Below, piece after piece: positions 1-8,441 of a DNA stretch of 64,000 bases. Source of the stretch: SP197 sp965242595 (GTDB taxonomy: Bacteria; Pseudomonadota; Alphaproteobacteria; SP197); NCBI GenBank assembly GCA_965242595.1, contig OZ251464.1:620001-684000 (forward strand). Direction: 5' to 3'. Position numbers and translations under genes: made by a program. Within the stretch, counting starts at the first letter, position 1; each line of letters opens with the position of its first letter. The notes under the pieces were generated by a model. It did no database searches and was not told where the DNA came from. It saw only the letters and a list, made by a program, of their open reading frames with translations.

Positions 1-950
1 ACCGTGGGGCAGGTGACGGCGGTCAGCGCCCCGCCATGGCGCAGCAGCCCGGCCACCGCGTGGCGGGTCTGGGGCGAAAAGGCGCCGTCTTCGCCTTCGA
101 ACAGGTTGGCGCCGGGGGCGTCCAGGCGGCGCATCGAGGCGTTGATATGCGCCCCGGAACGCCAGTCGCCCACGGTCGGCTTGGGCATGAAGGTCACGAA
201 CATGCCGTGTTTCTTGGCGGTCTCCTTCAGCAGCAGGCGCAGAAAGACCAGGCGGTCGGCCATGGTCAGCGCGTCGCTATAGCCGAAATCCAGCTCGAAC
301 TGGCTGTAGGCGCCTTCGGCGACCACATCGTGCAAATCCCAGCCCAGCTCGCCATCCAGGATGTCGATCAGCTCGCCCAGAAAGCCCATGGAGTCGATGG
401 AATATTCGGCATCGTAGCCAAAGGCCTGGCGGCGCGGGCGCAGGCCCTGGCCGGGCAGCGGGTCGTCGTCCATCGCCTTCACCGGGCGCCCGTCCTGCCA
501 GCGCATGACGATGAACTCGGGCTCGATGCCGGCATAAACCGCATAGCCACGCCCGCCACAGCCGCGCAGCACCCGCTTCAGAGCGCCGCGCGGGCACAGA
601 TTGTAGGGCTTGTCGCACCACCACAGATCGGCCATCACCCAGGCGCAGCGGCGATCCCAGGGGCAGACGGTGAGCGAATCCAGGTCCGGCACCATGATCT
701 GGTCGGGATCGGCCGCCCCCAGCTCCGGCACGAAGGAGACGGAATGGACCGCGAATTGCGGCCCCTGGCCCCGGCACAGCCGCTCCCAGTCGCTCAGCGG
801 AACCGGCTTGGTCTTGGGCTGGCCCAACAGGTCGATCCAGCAGCACAGGATGTATTTCACGCCCTGTTCGGCCAGCCGGGCGCCGCGCTCGCGGATGCGC
901 TCGGCTGGCGCGATGGCCTCTTGCAGCGATTGCGGTTCGGCAGGCGTCAT
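1..950 (-). CDS. glnT: Type III glutamate-ammonia ligase (glutamine synthetase family), C-terminus cut by window edge
   Basis: The visible 316 residues are the N-terminal part of a glutamine synthetase-fold enzyme, which makes glutamine from glutamate, ammonia and ATP (or a related gamma-glutamyl amide). Seen: start ATG at 950; the beta-grasp segment GVKYILCCWIDLLGQPKTK; GIEPEF, carrying the first metal-binding glutamates; and SGAHINAS, the counterpart of the family G-x-H-x-H/N-x-S metal and ATP site. The length and the opening resemble the GlnT (type III) subfamily rather than GlnA. It is convergent with nothing in the window and is transcribed away from the dehydrogenase and oxygenase genes behind it, with which it may share a catabolic operon. 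The exact substrate is inferred. Confidence 0.85.
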   Translation of the reverse strand, partial: MTPAEPQSLQEAIAPAERIRERGARLAEQGVKYILCCWIDLLGQPKTKPVPLSDWERLCRGQGPQFAVHSVSFVPELGAADPDQIMVPDLDSLTVCPWDRRCAWVMADLWWCDKPYNLCPRGALKRVLRGCGGRGYAVYAGIEPEFIVMRWQDGRPVKAMDDDPLPGQGLRPRRQAFGYDAEYSIDSMGFLGELIDILDGELGWDLHDVVAEGAYSQFELDFGYSDALTMADRLVFLRLLLKETAKKHGMFVTFMPKPTVGDWRSGAHINASMRRLDAPGANLFEGEDGAFSPQTRHAVAGLLRHGGALTAVTCPT

Positions 951-979
951 CGCCCGTCCCTCCTCGTGGTTCGGTGGGT

Positions 980-1996
980 TCAGTATCCCAGTTCGGGCCG
1001 CACGATATTGCGCAATTCGTCCCCGGCCAGGAAGCGGCGCATGTTGTCGAACACGATCCCCAGCGTGGTCTCCACATAGCTTTCGCCGTCGTCGGCGGAG
1101 ACATGGGGCAGCACCATCAGATTGGGCACCGCCCACAGGGGCGACGCGGCGGGCAGCGGTTCGGGATCGAACACATCCAGGATCGCCCCGGAAAGATGGC
1201 CTTGTTCCAGCAGCTCCGCCAGCGCCTCGTAATCGATGGCCGAGGCGCGCCCGATATTGACGATGCCGGCCCCCGCCTTCATGCGCCGCAGCCGCTCCCG
1301 GTCCAGCAGATTCTGCGTCTCCGGCGTCGAAGGCACGGATACGAAGACATAATCGGCCTCCGCCAGCATCTCGTCCAGGGCGGCCGTCGTCGCCATGCGC
1401 GCGACATGGGGGTGGGGCCGTCCGTGGCGGCTTATCCCCAGCACGCGCAGCCCCAGCCCGGCCAGCCGTTCGGCCGCCGCCCCGCCCAGGCTGCCGGTGC
1501 CCACCACCAGCACCGTGCGCCCGGCGATCGGTGTGGCATAAAGCGAAAGCCAGCGCCGCCCGGCCTGATTGCAGGCGATGGCCGGGATGCGGCAATGCAG
1601 CATCTGCACCGCCATGGCCGCGAATTCCCCCGCCTTGGCGGCCTGCGCGCCCTTGTTGTTGGTAACGGTGACGCCGGGCGGCACCCAGTCCATGGGGCAG
1701 AGATGCTCCACCCCGGCGCCGATGATGTGGATCCATTTCAGGCGGGGCGCGACGCGGGCCAGGTCGGCGGTGGGCAGGTCCCAGGCCACCAGCGCCTCGG
1801 CCGTGGCCATGGAACGGGCGAAATTGTCCTCGTCCCAGTCGATAAAGGCCTCCAGCCGCTCCGCCAGGTCGGGATAGCCGGCCAGAACCGCATCCCAGCG
1901 CTGCCGCGTGACGGTGAACACCGGCTCGCTCTCCGGCGTGGCCGGAAAACCGCCCGCGCGGGCGTGGTTGTTCTTGACGTGGACGCGGACGCTCAC
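980..1996 (-). CDS. D-2-hydroxyacid dehydrogenase (NAD-binding)
   Basis: This 338-residue protein is a D-isomer-specific 2-hydroxyacid dehydrogenase that interconverts a 2-hydroxyacid and its 2-oxoacid with NAD(P)H. Seen: Rossmann loop VVGTGSLGG in the middle of the protein, then the catalytic trio in family order: Arg in NIGRAS, Glu in DVFDPEPLP and His in VLPHVSAD. Its start overlaps the stop of the Rieske oxygenase gene upstream by four bases (ATGA), so the two are translationally coupled and probably one operon. The substrate is not evident; GhrA-like glyoxylate/hydroxypyruvate reductases are the nearest general type. Confidence 0.85.
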   Translation of the reverse strand: MSVRVHVKNNHARAGGFPATPESEPVFTVTRQRWDAVLAGYPDLAERLEAFIDWDEDNFARSMATAEALVAWDLPTADLARVAPRLKWIHIIGAGVEHLCPMDWVPPGVTVTNNKGAQAAKAGEFAAMAVQMLHCRIPAIACNQAGRRWLSLYATPIAGRTVLVVGTGSLGGAAAERLAGLGLRVLGISRHGRPHPHVARMATTAALDEMLAEADYVFVSVPSTPETQNLLDRERLRRMKAGAGIVNIGRASAIDYEALAELLEQGHLSGAILDVFDPEPLPAASPLWAVPNLMVLPHVSADDGESYVETTLGIVFDNMRRFLAGDELRNIVRPELGY

Positions 1997-3357
1997 GGCG
2001 GCGCCGCTTCCAGCGCCTTCAGCGCCGCTATCGTCTGGCGGTCGCGCTCGTCGCCGCTCACATCCTCGGCCGCGAAGCAGGCCGCCATCGCCGCCGCGCC
2101 GGTCCTGCGCAGCAGGGCGCGGTCGTCGTCCGGCGCCCTGGCTATGCGCAGCACCGTGTCGCCGCCATAGGTGGGCACGGCGCCGTTCGGCCAGATCTCC
2201 GCCGCGTGTTCCGGCTCCTGCCCTTCCTCCAGCGCCCGCATCAGGCGGCGCAGCTGGCGGCGATACATGACGATGCCCTTGTCGCTGGGCACCAGATGCT
2301 CGCGCTCGTGTTCGCTGATCGCCCCCATGCCCTCGCAGGCTTCCAGGTCGGCGGGGTGGCGCTGGCGCTCCTCATAGGGGCGCTGGAAACGCTCGCCCTG
2401 TTCGATCAGCTCCGGCCCTTCCGGGGTGTTGAAGGCGGGCGGGTCGCCCCGGGGGCCGAAGATGGCCCAGGCGAAACAGGTGGTGCGCTCGTCGTCCACC
2501 GGCACCACCCAGCGGGCGAAGGCGCTGCGCCCGAAATAGCGCTGCCGGGTGCCGTCGGCGGCGAAGGCGGCCCCGGCCTGGGTATAGTTGGGCAGCACCA
2601 GCTCGTTCACGCGCACCCAGATATTGTCGCCCACGCGGCGGCTGGCAACCCCCAGAAAGGACAGGCGCCGCCGGTAAAAGGCCAGCTCGCCGACCTCGCC
2701 GAAGCCGTGGGAGAACTGCTCGCGGCTCATGCGCGAATGGAGAAAGGCGGTGTGCAGCGGGTCCAGGATGCCGTCCTGCACCTGTAGCCAGTTGCAGGCG
2801 AAGGGCGCGGCATAGGGCACCATCTCGTGGCCCGCCATCTGCCAGGTGTCATAGACGGGAAAGGCGGGTTGCAGCTGCGGCGGCCCCAGATAGGCGAAGA
2901 TCAGGCCCAGATGCTCCCGCACCGGATAGGCGCCCAGCCGCACGGCGGCGCGCATCCGCTGCTCCACGCCTTCGGGCTGGCCCGGCACCTCCAGGACGGT
3001 CCCGTCCACATCGAACAGCCAGCCGTGATAGCAGCAGCGGATGCCGCGCCGCTGCGGCATGGCGAATTCCAGCGAGGCGCGGCGATGGGGGCAGTGGCGA
3101 TGGACCAGGCCCAGCCTGCCGCCGCCGTCCCGGAACAGCACCAGGTCTTCCCCCAGAATACGCACCAGCCGCGGCCGCCGGCCCACATCCCGGGCCAGCT
3201 GCACCGGCTGCCAGTAGCGGCGCAGATATTCGCCCCCCGGCGTGCCCGGCCCTACCCGCGCCAGCAGCTCGTCGGAACGCCCGCGCCCGCTGCGGCGATA
3301 GCCGTCGAAGGGAATGTCGCTCTCGGGCCGCGTCGCCATGCCCCAGATTGCGGCCAT
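1993..3357 (-). CDS. Rieske [2Fe-2S] aromatic ring-hydroxylating oxygenase, alpha subunit
   Basis: This 454-residue protein is the catalytic subunit of a Rieske non-heme iron oxygenase, as used for aromatic demethylation or hydroxylation. Seen: Rieske cluster ligands C-P-H (HCPHRRASL) and C-x-x-H (CCYHGWLF) in the first third, then the mononuclear iron segment D-x-x-DPLHTAFLH. The architecture (one Rieske domain plus a long catalytic domain) suits the phthalate or vanillate oxygenase type (VanA-like). No ferredoxin reductase gene adjoins it. A second in-frame ATG at 3339 is also possible. It is coupled to the dehydrogenase downstream; together with the glutamine synthetase-like gene this could be a small catabolic unit for an aromatic compound, which is inference. 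Confidence 0.85.
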   Translation of the reverse strand: MAAIWGMATRPESDIPFDGYRRSGRGRSDELLARVGPGTPGGEYLRRYWQPVQLARDVGRRPRLVRILGEDLVLFRDGGGRLGLVHRHCPHRRASLEFAMPQRRGIRCCYHGWLFDVDGTVLEVPGQPEGVEQRMRAAVRLGAYPVREHLGLIFAYLGPPQLQPAFPVYDTWQMAGHEMVPYAAPFACNWLQVQDGILDPLHTAFLHSRMSREQFSHGFGEVGELAFYRRRLSFLGVASRRVGDNIWVRVNELVLPNYTQAGAAFAADGTRQRYFGRSAFARWVVPVDDERTTCFAWAIFGPRGDPPAFNTPEGPELIEQGERFQRPYEERQRHPADLEACEGMGAISEHEREHLVPSDKGIVMYRRQLRRLMRALEEGQEPEHAAEIWPNGAVPTYGGDTVLRIARAPDDDRALLRRTGAAAMAACFAAEDVSGDERDRQTIAALKALEAAPP

Positions 3358-3567
3358 GTCCCGCCCCGCTGCAAGCGTTGCGTGGGGTGTTTGCAGGCCG
3401 GTGGCCGCAAAAATTCGCCCGGCTTCCTTGCCTCGCGCGCGACACGCTGGCTATGGATTGGGCGCGGAGCCCAGTCAGGCATCGGCCGCTGTGCCGCCCG
3501 ACCCATGTTCGGCGGGGAGGTCACGGTCCCCGGGTTCCGCGCGCCCTCTCCCGCGCCTTCTGGCCGG

Positions 3568-4365
3568 CTAGCCCTGCGGCGCCTTCACCGCGCTCAGCAT
3601 GTAGTTCACGGCGACATCGCGCCCCAGCCGCCAGCCCCCGGCGAGGGGATCGAAGACCAAGCCCGTGATCGCCGTCGTGCTGGCGCCGGCCCGGCGCAGG
3701 TCGCGGGCCAGTTCGGAAGGCTTGACGAAGCGCCGCCAGTCGTGGCTGCCGGCCGGCAGCCAGCGCAGCACCCGCTCGGCCGCGACGATGGCCAGCAGGA
3801 ACGAGCGCAGGGTGCGGTTCAGCGTCGCCAGCACCACCGGCCCGCCCGGGCGCAGGCAGGCGCAGCAGGCGGCCACGAAGGCGGCCCTGTCGGCCACATG
3901 TTCCACCACCTCCAGGGCGATCGCGGCGTCGAACCGCTCCCCGGCCAGCTCTTCGGCGCCGCCGACGCGATAGTCGATCTCCAGCCCGGCGGCGTCGGCA
4001 TGGGCGCGGGCGGCGGCGATGGCCCTGGACGAGCCGTCGATGCCGGTCACCCTTGCCCCCAGCCGCGCCAGCGGCTCGCTCGCCAGCCCGCCGCCGCAGC
4101 CGATATCGGCGACGGTCAGGCCGGCCAACGGGCGGGGGTCGTCCCGGTCGCGCCCGAAATGGTCCACCAGCCGCTGGCGCAGCCAGGCCAGGCGGGCCGG
4201 ATTCAGCCGGTGCAGGGCCTTCATGGGGCCGTCCCGGTCCCACCAGCCGTCGGCCAGGGCGGAAAAGGCGGCGATCTCGTCCGCATCCAGCGTCGCGGCG
4301 CGCCGGCCAGGATCGCCGCCCCCCCGACGATCCCCCCGCTTCCCCCTGTCCTCTTGCGTCGCCAT
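3568..4365 (-). CDS. ubiG: Ubiquinone biosynthesis O-methyltransferase UbiG
   Basis: UbiG carries out both O-methylations of the ubiquinone ring with S-adenosylmethionine. This 265-residue version starts at ATG 4365; the frame stays open further upstream but that part is unrelated sequence. Seen: AFSALADGWWDRDGPMKALHRLNPARL, split here as AFSALADGWWD and LHRLNP, the UbiG N-terminal signature; SAM-binding DIGCGGG at residues 87-93; and GSHDWRRFVKPSEL near the C-terminus. It is divergent from lysC with 118 bp between the starts, an arrangement conserved in many alphaproteobacteria. The Arg/Gly-rich first 25 residues are longer than usual, so initiation could be slightly downstream. Confidence 0.92.
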   Translation of the reverse strand: MATQEDRGKRGDRRGGGDPGRRAATLDADEIAAFSALADGWWDRDGPMKALHRLNPARLAWLRQRLVDHFGRDRDDPRPLAGLTVADIGCGGGLASEPLARLGARVTGIDGSSRAIAAARAHADAAGLEIDYRVGGAEELAGERFDAAIALEVVEHVADRAAFVAACCACLRPGGPVVLATLNRTLRSFLLAIVAAERVLRWLPAGSHDWRRFVKPSELARDLRRAGASTTAITGLVFDPLAGGWRLGRDVAVNYMLSAVKAPQG

Positions 4366-4483
4366 GGCGGCGGGAGTATGCAGGCCGCGCCGTCGGCGGG
4401 AAAGATCGGAAAGCGCGCCATTGCCGCGGCGGCCGTTGCCGCCGGCGCGGCCCGGCGTGGAGTGTTGTGCGCGGGGTTCGGGC

Positions 4484-5719
4484 GTGTCCCTCCTGGTCCA
4501 GAAATTCGGCGGCACATCGATGGGCGATCTGGAGCGCATCGCCCACAGCGCCCGCCATGTCGAACGCGCCCTGGGCAAGGGGCGCCGTCCGGTGGTGGTG
4601 GTCTCCGCCATGGCCGGCGAAACCGACCGCCTGGCCGCCCTGGCGGCCGGCGCCGCCGCCCGCCCGTCCGCGCCCGCCGCCGACCCGCGCGAATCCGACG
4701 CCGTTATCGCCAGCGGCGAACAGGCGGCCGCCGGCCTGATGGCGCTCACCCTGCAAAGCATGGGGCTGCCGGCGCGTTCCTGGCAGGGCTGGCAGATCCC
4801 CATCGCCACCGACGCCGCCCACGGCCGCGCCCATGTGCTGAAGGTCGAAGGCGCCGCCCTGCTGGCCTGCGTGGAACGGGGCTGCGTGCCGGTGGTGGCC
4901 GGCTTCCAGGGGGTCGGCCCCGGCGGCCGCATCGCCACCCTGGGGCGCGGCGGCTCCGACCTCACGGCCGTGGTGCTGGCGGCCGCCCTGGGCGCGTCCC
5001 GCTGCGACATCTATACCGACGTGGAGGGCGTCTTCACCTGCGATCCCCGCGTCGTTGCCAAGGCCCGCAAGCTCGATAAGATCAGCTACGAGGAAATGCT
5101 GGAGATGGCCTCCCAGGGCGCCAAGGTGCTGCACGCCCGCGCCGTGGCGGCCGCCATGAACCACCGGGTGCGGTTGCAGGTGCGCTCCACCTTCGCCGCC
5201 ACGCCCGGCACCCTGGTCACCGACGAGGACGAGATCGTGGAACGGCAGGTCGTCAGCGGCATCGCCTACAGCAGGGACGACGCCAAGGTCACGGTCATCG
5301 GCCTGCCGGATCGGCCGGGCATCGCCGCCGCCCTGTTCCGCCCCCTGGCCGAGGCCGACATCAACGTCGATATGATCGTCCAGAACGTCTCGCCCGACGG
5401 CCGCAGCACCGATCTCACCTTCACCGTCGCCAGGGGCGATCTTGCCCCCGCCCTGCGGGCGCTGGAGGACAACGGCCGCGCCCTGGGGGCGCAGCGGGTC
5501 ATGACCGGCCCCGGCGTGGCCAAGCTGTCGGTGATCGGCATCGGCATGCGCAGCCATGCCGGCGTCGCCAGCCGCATGTTCGAGGCCCTGGCGGACGAAG
5601 ACATCAACATCCAGCTGATCTCGACCTCGGAGATCAAGATCAGCGTGCTGATCGCCGAAGACGGCCTGGAACGCGCCCTCGTCGCCCTTCACCGCGCCTA
5701 CGGCCTGGATGCCCCCTGA
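4484..5719 (+). CDS. lysC: Aspartate kinase
   Basis: LysC phosphorylates aspartate, the first step to lysine, threonine, methionine and diaminopimelate. The 411-residue protein starts at GTG 4484 (GTG-TCC-CTC-CTG), giving the family opening with KFGGTS at residues 7-12. Seen: kinase domain with GRGGSDLTAVVLA and DIYTDVEGVFTCDPR, then two ACT domains (starting around VTVIGLPDRPGIAAALF and LSVIGIGMRSHAGVA) that bind the feedback effectors lysine and threonine. Length is normal. Its last 11 bases overlap the next gene, suggesting co-transcription. Confidence 0.95.
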   Translation: MSLLVQKFGGTSMGDLERIAHSARHVERALGKGRRPVVVVSAMAGETDRLAALAAGAAARPSAPAADPRESDAVIASGEQAAAGLMALTLQSMGLPARSWQGWQIPIATDAAHGRAHVLKVEGAALLACVERGCVPVVAGFQGVGPGGRIATLGRGGSDLTAVVLAAALGASRCDIYTDVEGVFTCDPRVVAKARKLDKISYEEMLEMASQGAKVLHARAVAAAMNHRVRLQVRSTFAATPGTLVTDEDEIVERQVVSGIAYSRDDAKVTVIGLPDRPGIAAALFRPLAEADINVDMIVQNVSPDGRSTDLTFTVARGDLAPALRALEDNGRALGAQRVMTGPGVAKLSVIGIGMRSHAGVASRMFEALADEDINIQLISTSEIKISVLIAEDGLERALVALHRAYGLDAP

Positions 5720-6734
5720 CCACCCCCCTGGCTATGACAGGCTGCGGGCGCTGTGGGCGCCGGGCTGCGCCCTGCTGGGCACGGAACTGGCCATCATGGG
5801 CGGGGCCATGACCTGGGTGTCGGAACGCCATCTGGTGGCGGCCATCTCCAATGCCGGCGGCTTCGGCGTGCTGGCCTGCGGCGCCATGGCTCCGGACCGG
5901 CTGGCGGAGGAGATCGCCGCCACCAGGGCGCTCACCGGCCGCCCCTTCGGCGTCAACCTCATCACCCTGCACCCCCAGCTCCAGGCGCTGATCGAGGCCT
6001 GCGCCGATCTCGCCGTCGGCCATGTGGTGCTGGCCGGCGGCCTGCCCCGGGCCGCCTCCATCGCCCGCATCCGGGCGTCTGGCGCCAGGGTGCTGGCCTT
6101 CGCCCCCACCCTGGCCAGCGCCCGGCGCCTGGTCCGGAACGGCGCCTGCGGCATCGTCATCGAGGGCATGGAGGCGGGCGGCCATATCGGCCCGGTGGCC
6201 ACCGGCGTGCTGGCCCAGGAAATCCTGCGCCCCCTGGCCGGCACGCCGGTGTTCGTGGCCGGCGGCATCGGCGGCGGCGAGGCCATCGCCGCCTATCTGC
6301 GCATGGGCGCGGCCGGCGTGCAGCTGGGCACACGCTTCGTCTGCGCCCGGGAATCCGTCGCCCATCCCGCCTTCAAACGCGCCTTTCTGCTGGCCAGCGC
6401 CCGCGACGCCCAGCCCTCGGTGCAGCTGGACCCCCGCTTCGCCGTCACCCCGGTGCGCGCGCTGGCGAACGGCGCCAGCCGCGCCTTCGTCGCCAAGCAG
6501 CGCGAGGTGATCGCCCGCCACGACCGGGGCGAGATCGACCGCCAGGCCGCCCAGCTGGAAATCGAGCATTTCTGGGCCGGTGCCCTGCGCCGCGCCGTGC
6601 TGGAGGGCGATGTCGAGGGCGGCTCGCTGATGGCGGGCCAGAGCGTCGGCATGGTGACATCCGAACAGCCCATGGCCGAGATCCTGGCCGAAATGGTGGA
6701 TCAGGCCGCCGCCGCCCTAGCCCGCCAGCCCTAG
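5709..6734 (+). CDS. Nitronate monooxygenase family / FabK-like FMN enzyme
   Basis: This 341-residue TIM-barrel flavoenzyme belongs to the nitronate monooxygenase (2-nitropropane dioxygenase)/FabK family, which oxidises nitronates or, in FabK, reduces enoyl-ACP. Seen: the family signature GMEAGGHIG at residues 153-161, SNAGGFGVLACGAM near the N-terminus, and the phosphate-binding segment FVAGGIGGGEAIAAYLRMGAAG (VAGGIGGG). The start codon lies inside the last codons of lysC. Substrate cannot be told from sequence. The gene order here (lysC, then this gene) is where ptsP often sits in relatives. Confidence 0.85.
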   Translation: MPPDHPPGYDRLRALWAPGCALLGTELAIMGGAMTWVSERHLVAAISNAGGFGVLACGAMAPDRLAEEIAATRALTGRPFGVNLITLHPQLQALIEACADLAVGHVVLAGGLPRAASIARIRASGARVLAFAPTLASARRLVRNGACGIVIEGMEAGGHIGPVATGVLAQEILRPLAGTPVFVAGGIGGGEAIAAYLRMGAAGVQLGTRFVCARESVAHPAFKRAFLLASARDAQPSVQLDPRFAVTPVRALANGASRAFVAKQREVIARHDRGEIDRQAAQLEIEHFWAGALRRAVLEGDVEGGSLMAGQSVGMVTSEQPMAEILAEMVDQAAAALARQP

Positions 6735-6819
6735 CCCGCCCCCAGGCCGCCATTACGCCGCCGCCGCGCGCCTTGCGCAGGCGTGCTATCCTGGCCGCGC
6801 CTGCGGGGAGGGATAGCGC

Positions 6820-8280
6820 ATGGATTCTCGCCGCTCCGGGCGGCAGGGACGCCCCCACCGCCCCGAAGACACCGCGCCGCAAGGCGCCCTCAACGACGAC
6901 ACTGGCGACGACATCGGCGTCGAGCGGCGCATCGGCGCCGAGCTGCGCCGCGCCAGGCAGGCCCAGGGCATCGACCTCGCCCGTCCGGCGCTGACGCTGC
7001 GCATCGGCGCCGCCTATCTCCAGGCGCTCGAAGACGGCCGTTTCGACGCTCTGCCCGGCCCCACCTATGCCACCGGCTTTCTGCGCGCCTATGGCGATTT
7101 TCTGGGGCTGGACGGCGAGACGCTGGCGCAGCGCCTGCGGGAAGGCAGCGGCCCCGCCGCCCGCCAGCGGCTGCGCTTTCCCGTCGCCCCCGCCGAAGCG
7201 CGCCGGCCCACCGGCATCGTCGTTGGCGCCGCCCTGGCCCTGGCCATCGCCGCCGCCACCGTCTGGTATCTGCTGCACGAACGCCAGGCGGTCGAGTTCG
7301 AGCCGGTGCCCGAGGTTCCCCAGTCCCTGTCCCCCGCCGCCCCGCCAGAGCAGGCGGCGCCCGGCGCGGGCGAAGTCCCAGTGCCCGAAATAGTGCCGGC
7401 GGCGGAAGAGGAAGCAGCCCCGCCCGTGGAGCGGGAGGCCGCGCCCGCCACCGCCCCGCCCGTGGAACCGGAGCCCCCCGCTGCCGCGCCGGAGCAGCAG
7501 GCGGCACCGCCATCCGACAGGGCGCCGGAGCCGCTGGCAACGACCCCGCCCGCCGCCGCGCCGGAGCAGGAGCAGGCGCCCGCAACCCCCGCCACCGACG
7601 AAGCCACAGTCGCGGTCCCGCCCGCTGACACCGACCAAGCCGCTGTCGCAACCTCGCTCACCGCCGAGGACGAAGCGGCCCCACCCGCCGCCGCCCCGGT
7701 CGAGGAGGCCGAGGCGCCGCCGCCCGATCCCGCCGACACCATGCCCGCTGACACCGCGGCCCCGCCCACCGCCACCCCGGAAAGCGCCGCCGATGCAGGG
7801 GAGGCGCCCGCCCGCTCGTCCGAACCGCCGCCCGCCGCCGCGCCGCCCGACCCCACTGCTCCGGCTGCCGCCCTGGCCGACGCTGCCACCGCCACCCCGG
7901 AGAACCCGCCGCCCGCTGCCGGCGCCCAGGCAGCCTTCGCCCGCCCGCCCGCCGGGGAAACGCCCGCCACCGCCGCAACCCCGCCCCAGGCCGACTCCCC
8001 AACCGCCGCCGTCGCCGGCCCACCGCCCCGGATCGAGTTGCGGGCGCTGGAGGAGACCTGGATCCGGCTGCGCCGCGCCGATGGCAGCGTGCTGTTCGAA
8101 CGCCTGCTGCCCCCGGGCGCAAGCTATTTCGTGCCCGCCGGCGCCGCTGGCGTTTTCGATGTCGGCAATGCCGGCGGCCTGGTCATCCTGGTGGACGGCG
8201 CCGCCCTGCCCATCCTGGGCCCCTCCGGCGTCGTCGTCCGCAACCTCCCCCTGGACCCCGAAGCGCTGGCCGCCCGCTGA
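6820..8280 (+). CDS. rodZ: RodZ-like helix-turn-helix membrane protein (DUF4115)
   Basis: RodZ-like proteins link the MreB cytoskeleton to cell-wall elongation in the inner membrane. In this 486-residue protein an N-terminal HTH_25-type domain spans about residues 34-100 (IGAELRRARQAQGIDL, then ATGFLRAYGDFLGLD). A single membrane helix follows at about 131-152, then an unusually long linker of roughly 250 residues made almost wholly of Ala, Pro and Glu. The last 85 residues are a DUF4115 beta domain (ETWIRLRRADGSVLFERLL). In alphaproteobacteria this gene normally lies directly before ispG; here 14 kb of defence genes separate them. Confidence 0.8.
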   Translation: MDSRRSGRQGRPHRPEDTAPQGALNDDTGDDIGVERRIGAELRRARQAQGIDLARPALTLRIGAAYLQALEDGRFDALPGPTYATGFLRAYGDFLGLDGETLAQRLREGSGPAARQRLRFPVAPAEARRPTGIVVGAALALAIAAATVWYLLHERQAVEFEPVPEVPQSLSPAAPPEQAAPGAGEVPVPEIVPAAEEEAAPPVEREAAPATAPPVEPEPPAAAPEQQAAPPSDRAPEPLATTPPAAAPEQEQAPATPATDEATVAVPPADTDQAAVATSLTAEDEAAPPAAAPVEEAEAPPPDPADTMPADTAAPPTATPESAADAGEAPARSSEPPPAAAPPDPTAPAAALADAATATPENPPPAAGAQAAFARPPAGETPATAATPPQADSPTAAVAGPPPRIELRALEETWIRLRRADGSVLFERLLPPGASYFVPAGAAGVFDVGNAGGLVILVDGAALPILGPSGVVVRNLPLDPEALAAR

Positions 8281-8295
8281 CCCCCGGCCGTGGCC

Positions 8296-8385
8296 ATGCC
8301 GCAGGCATGTCACAAGCCTGCCGCAGACCTGCCGCAACGGCCCCCCGACAGCCCTGCGACAGCCCCACGACAGCTGCCACCCCCG
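8296..8385. repeat. Intergenic degenerate repeat, about 11-bp period (copy 1)
   Basis: Between the RodZ gene and the methyltransferase, short units repeat about every 11 bp. They are built on CTGCCGCA or, inverted, GACAGC: for example CCTGCCGCAGA followed by CCTGCCGCAAC, then three units ending CGACAG, TGCGACAG and ACGACAG. Related arrays occur before hrcA and after the carbonic anhydrase gene, so this is a dispersed intergenic element, not coding sequence. Function is unknown. Confidence 0.5.
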
Positions 8386-8441
8386 GTCGCTGGCGCCCCC
8401 GGCATATGGAGCGCGCCGCCACCCCGGTATAGGCTGGCGCG

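Noticed and set aside
4366..4483. A lysine riboswitch in the leader of lysC
   Set aside because: The 118-bp divergent gap is too short and shows none of the conserved lysine-box elements.
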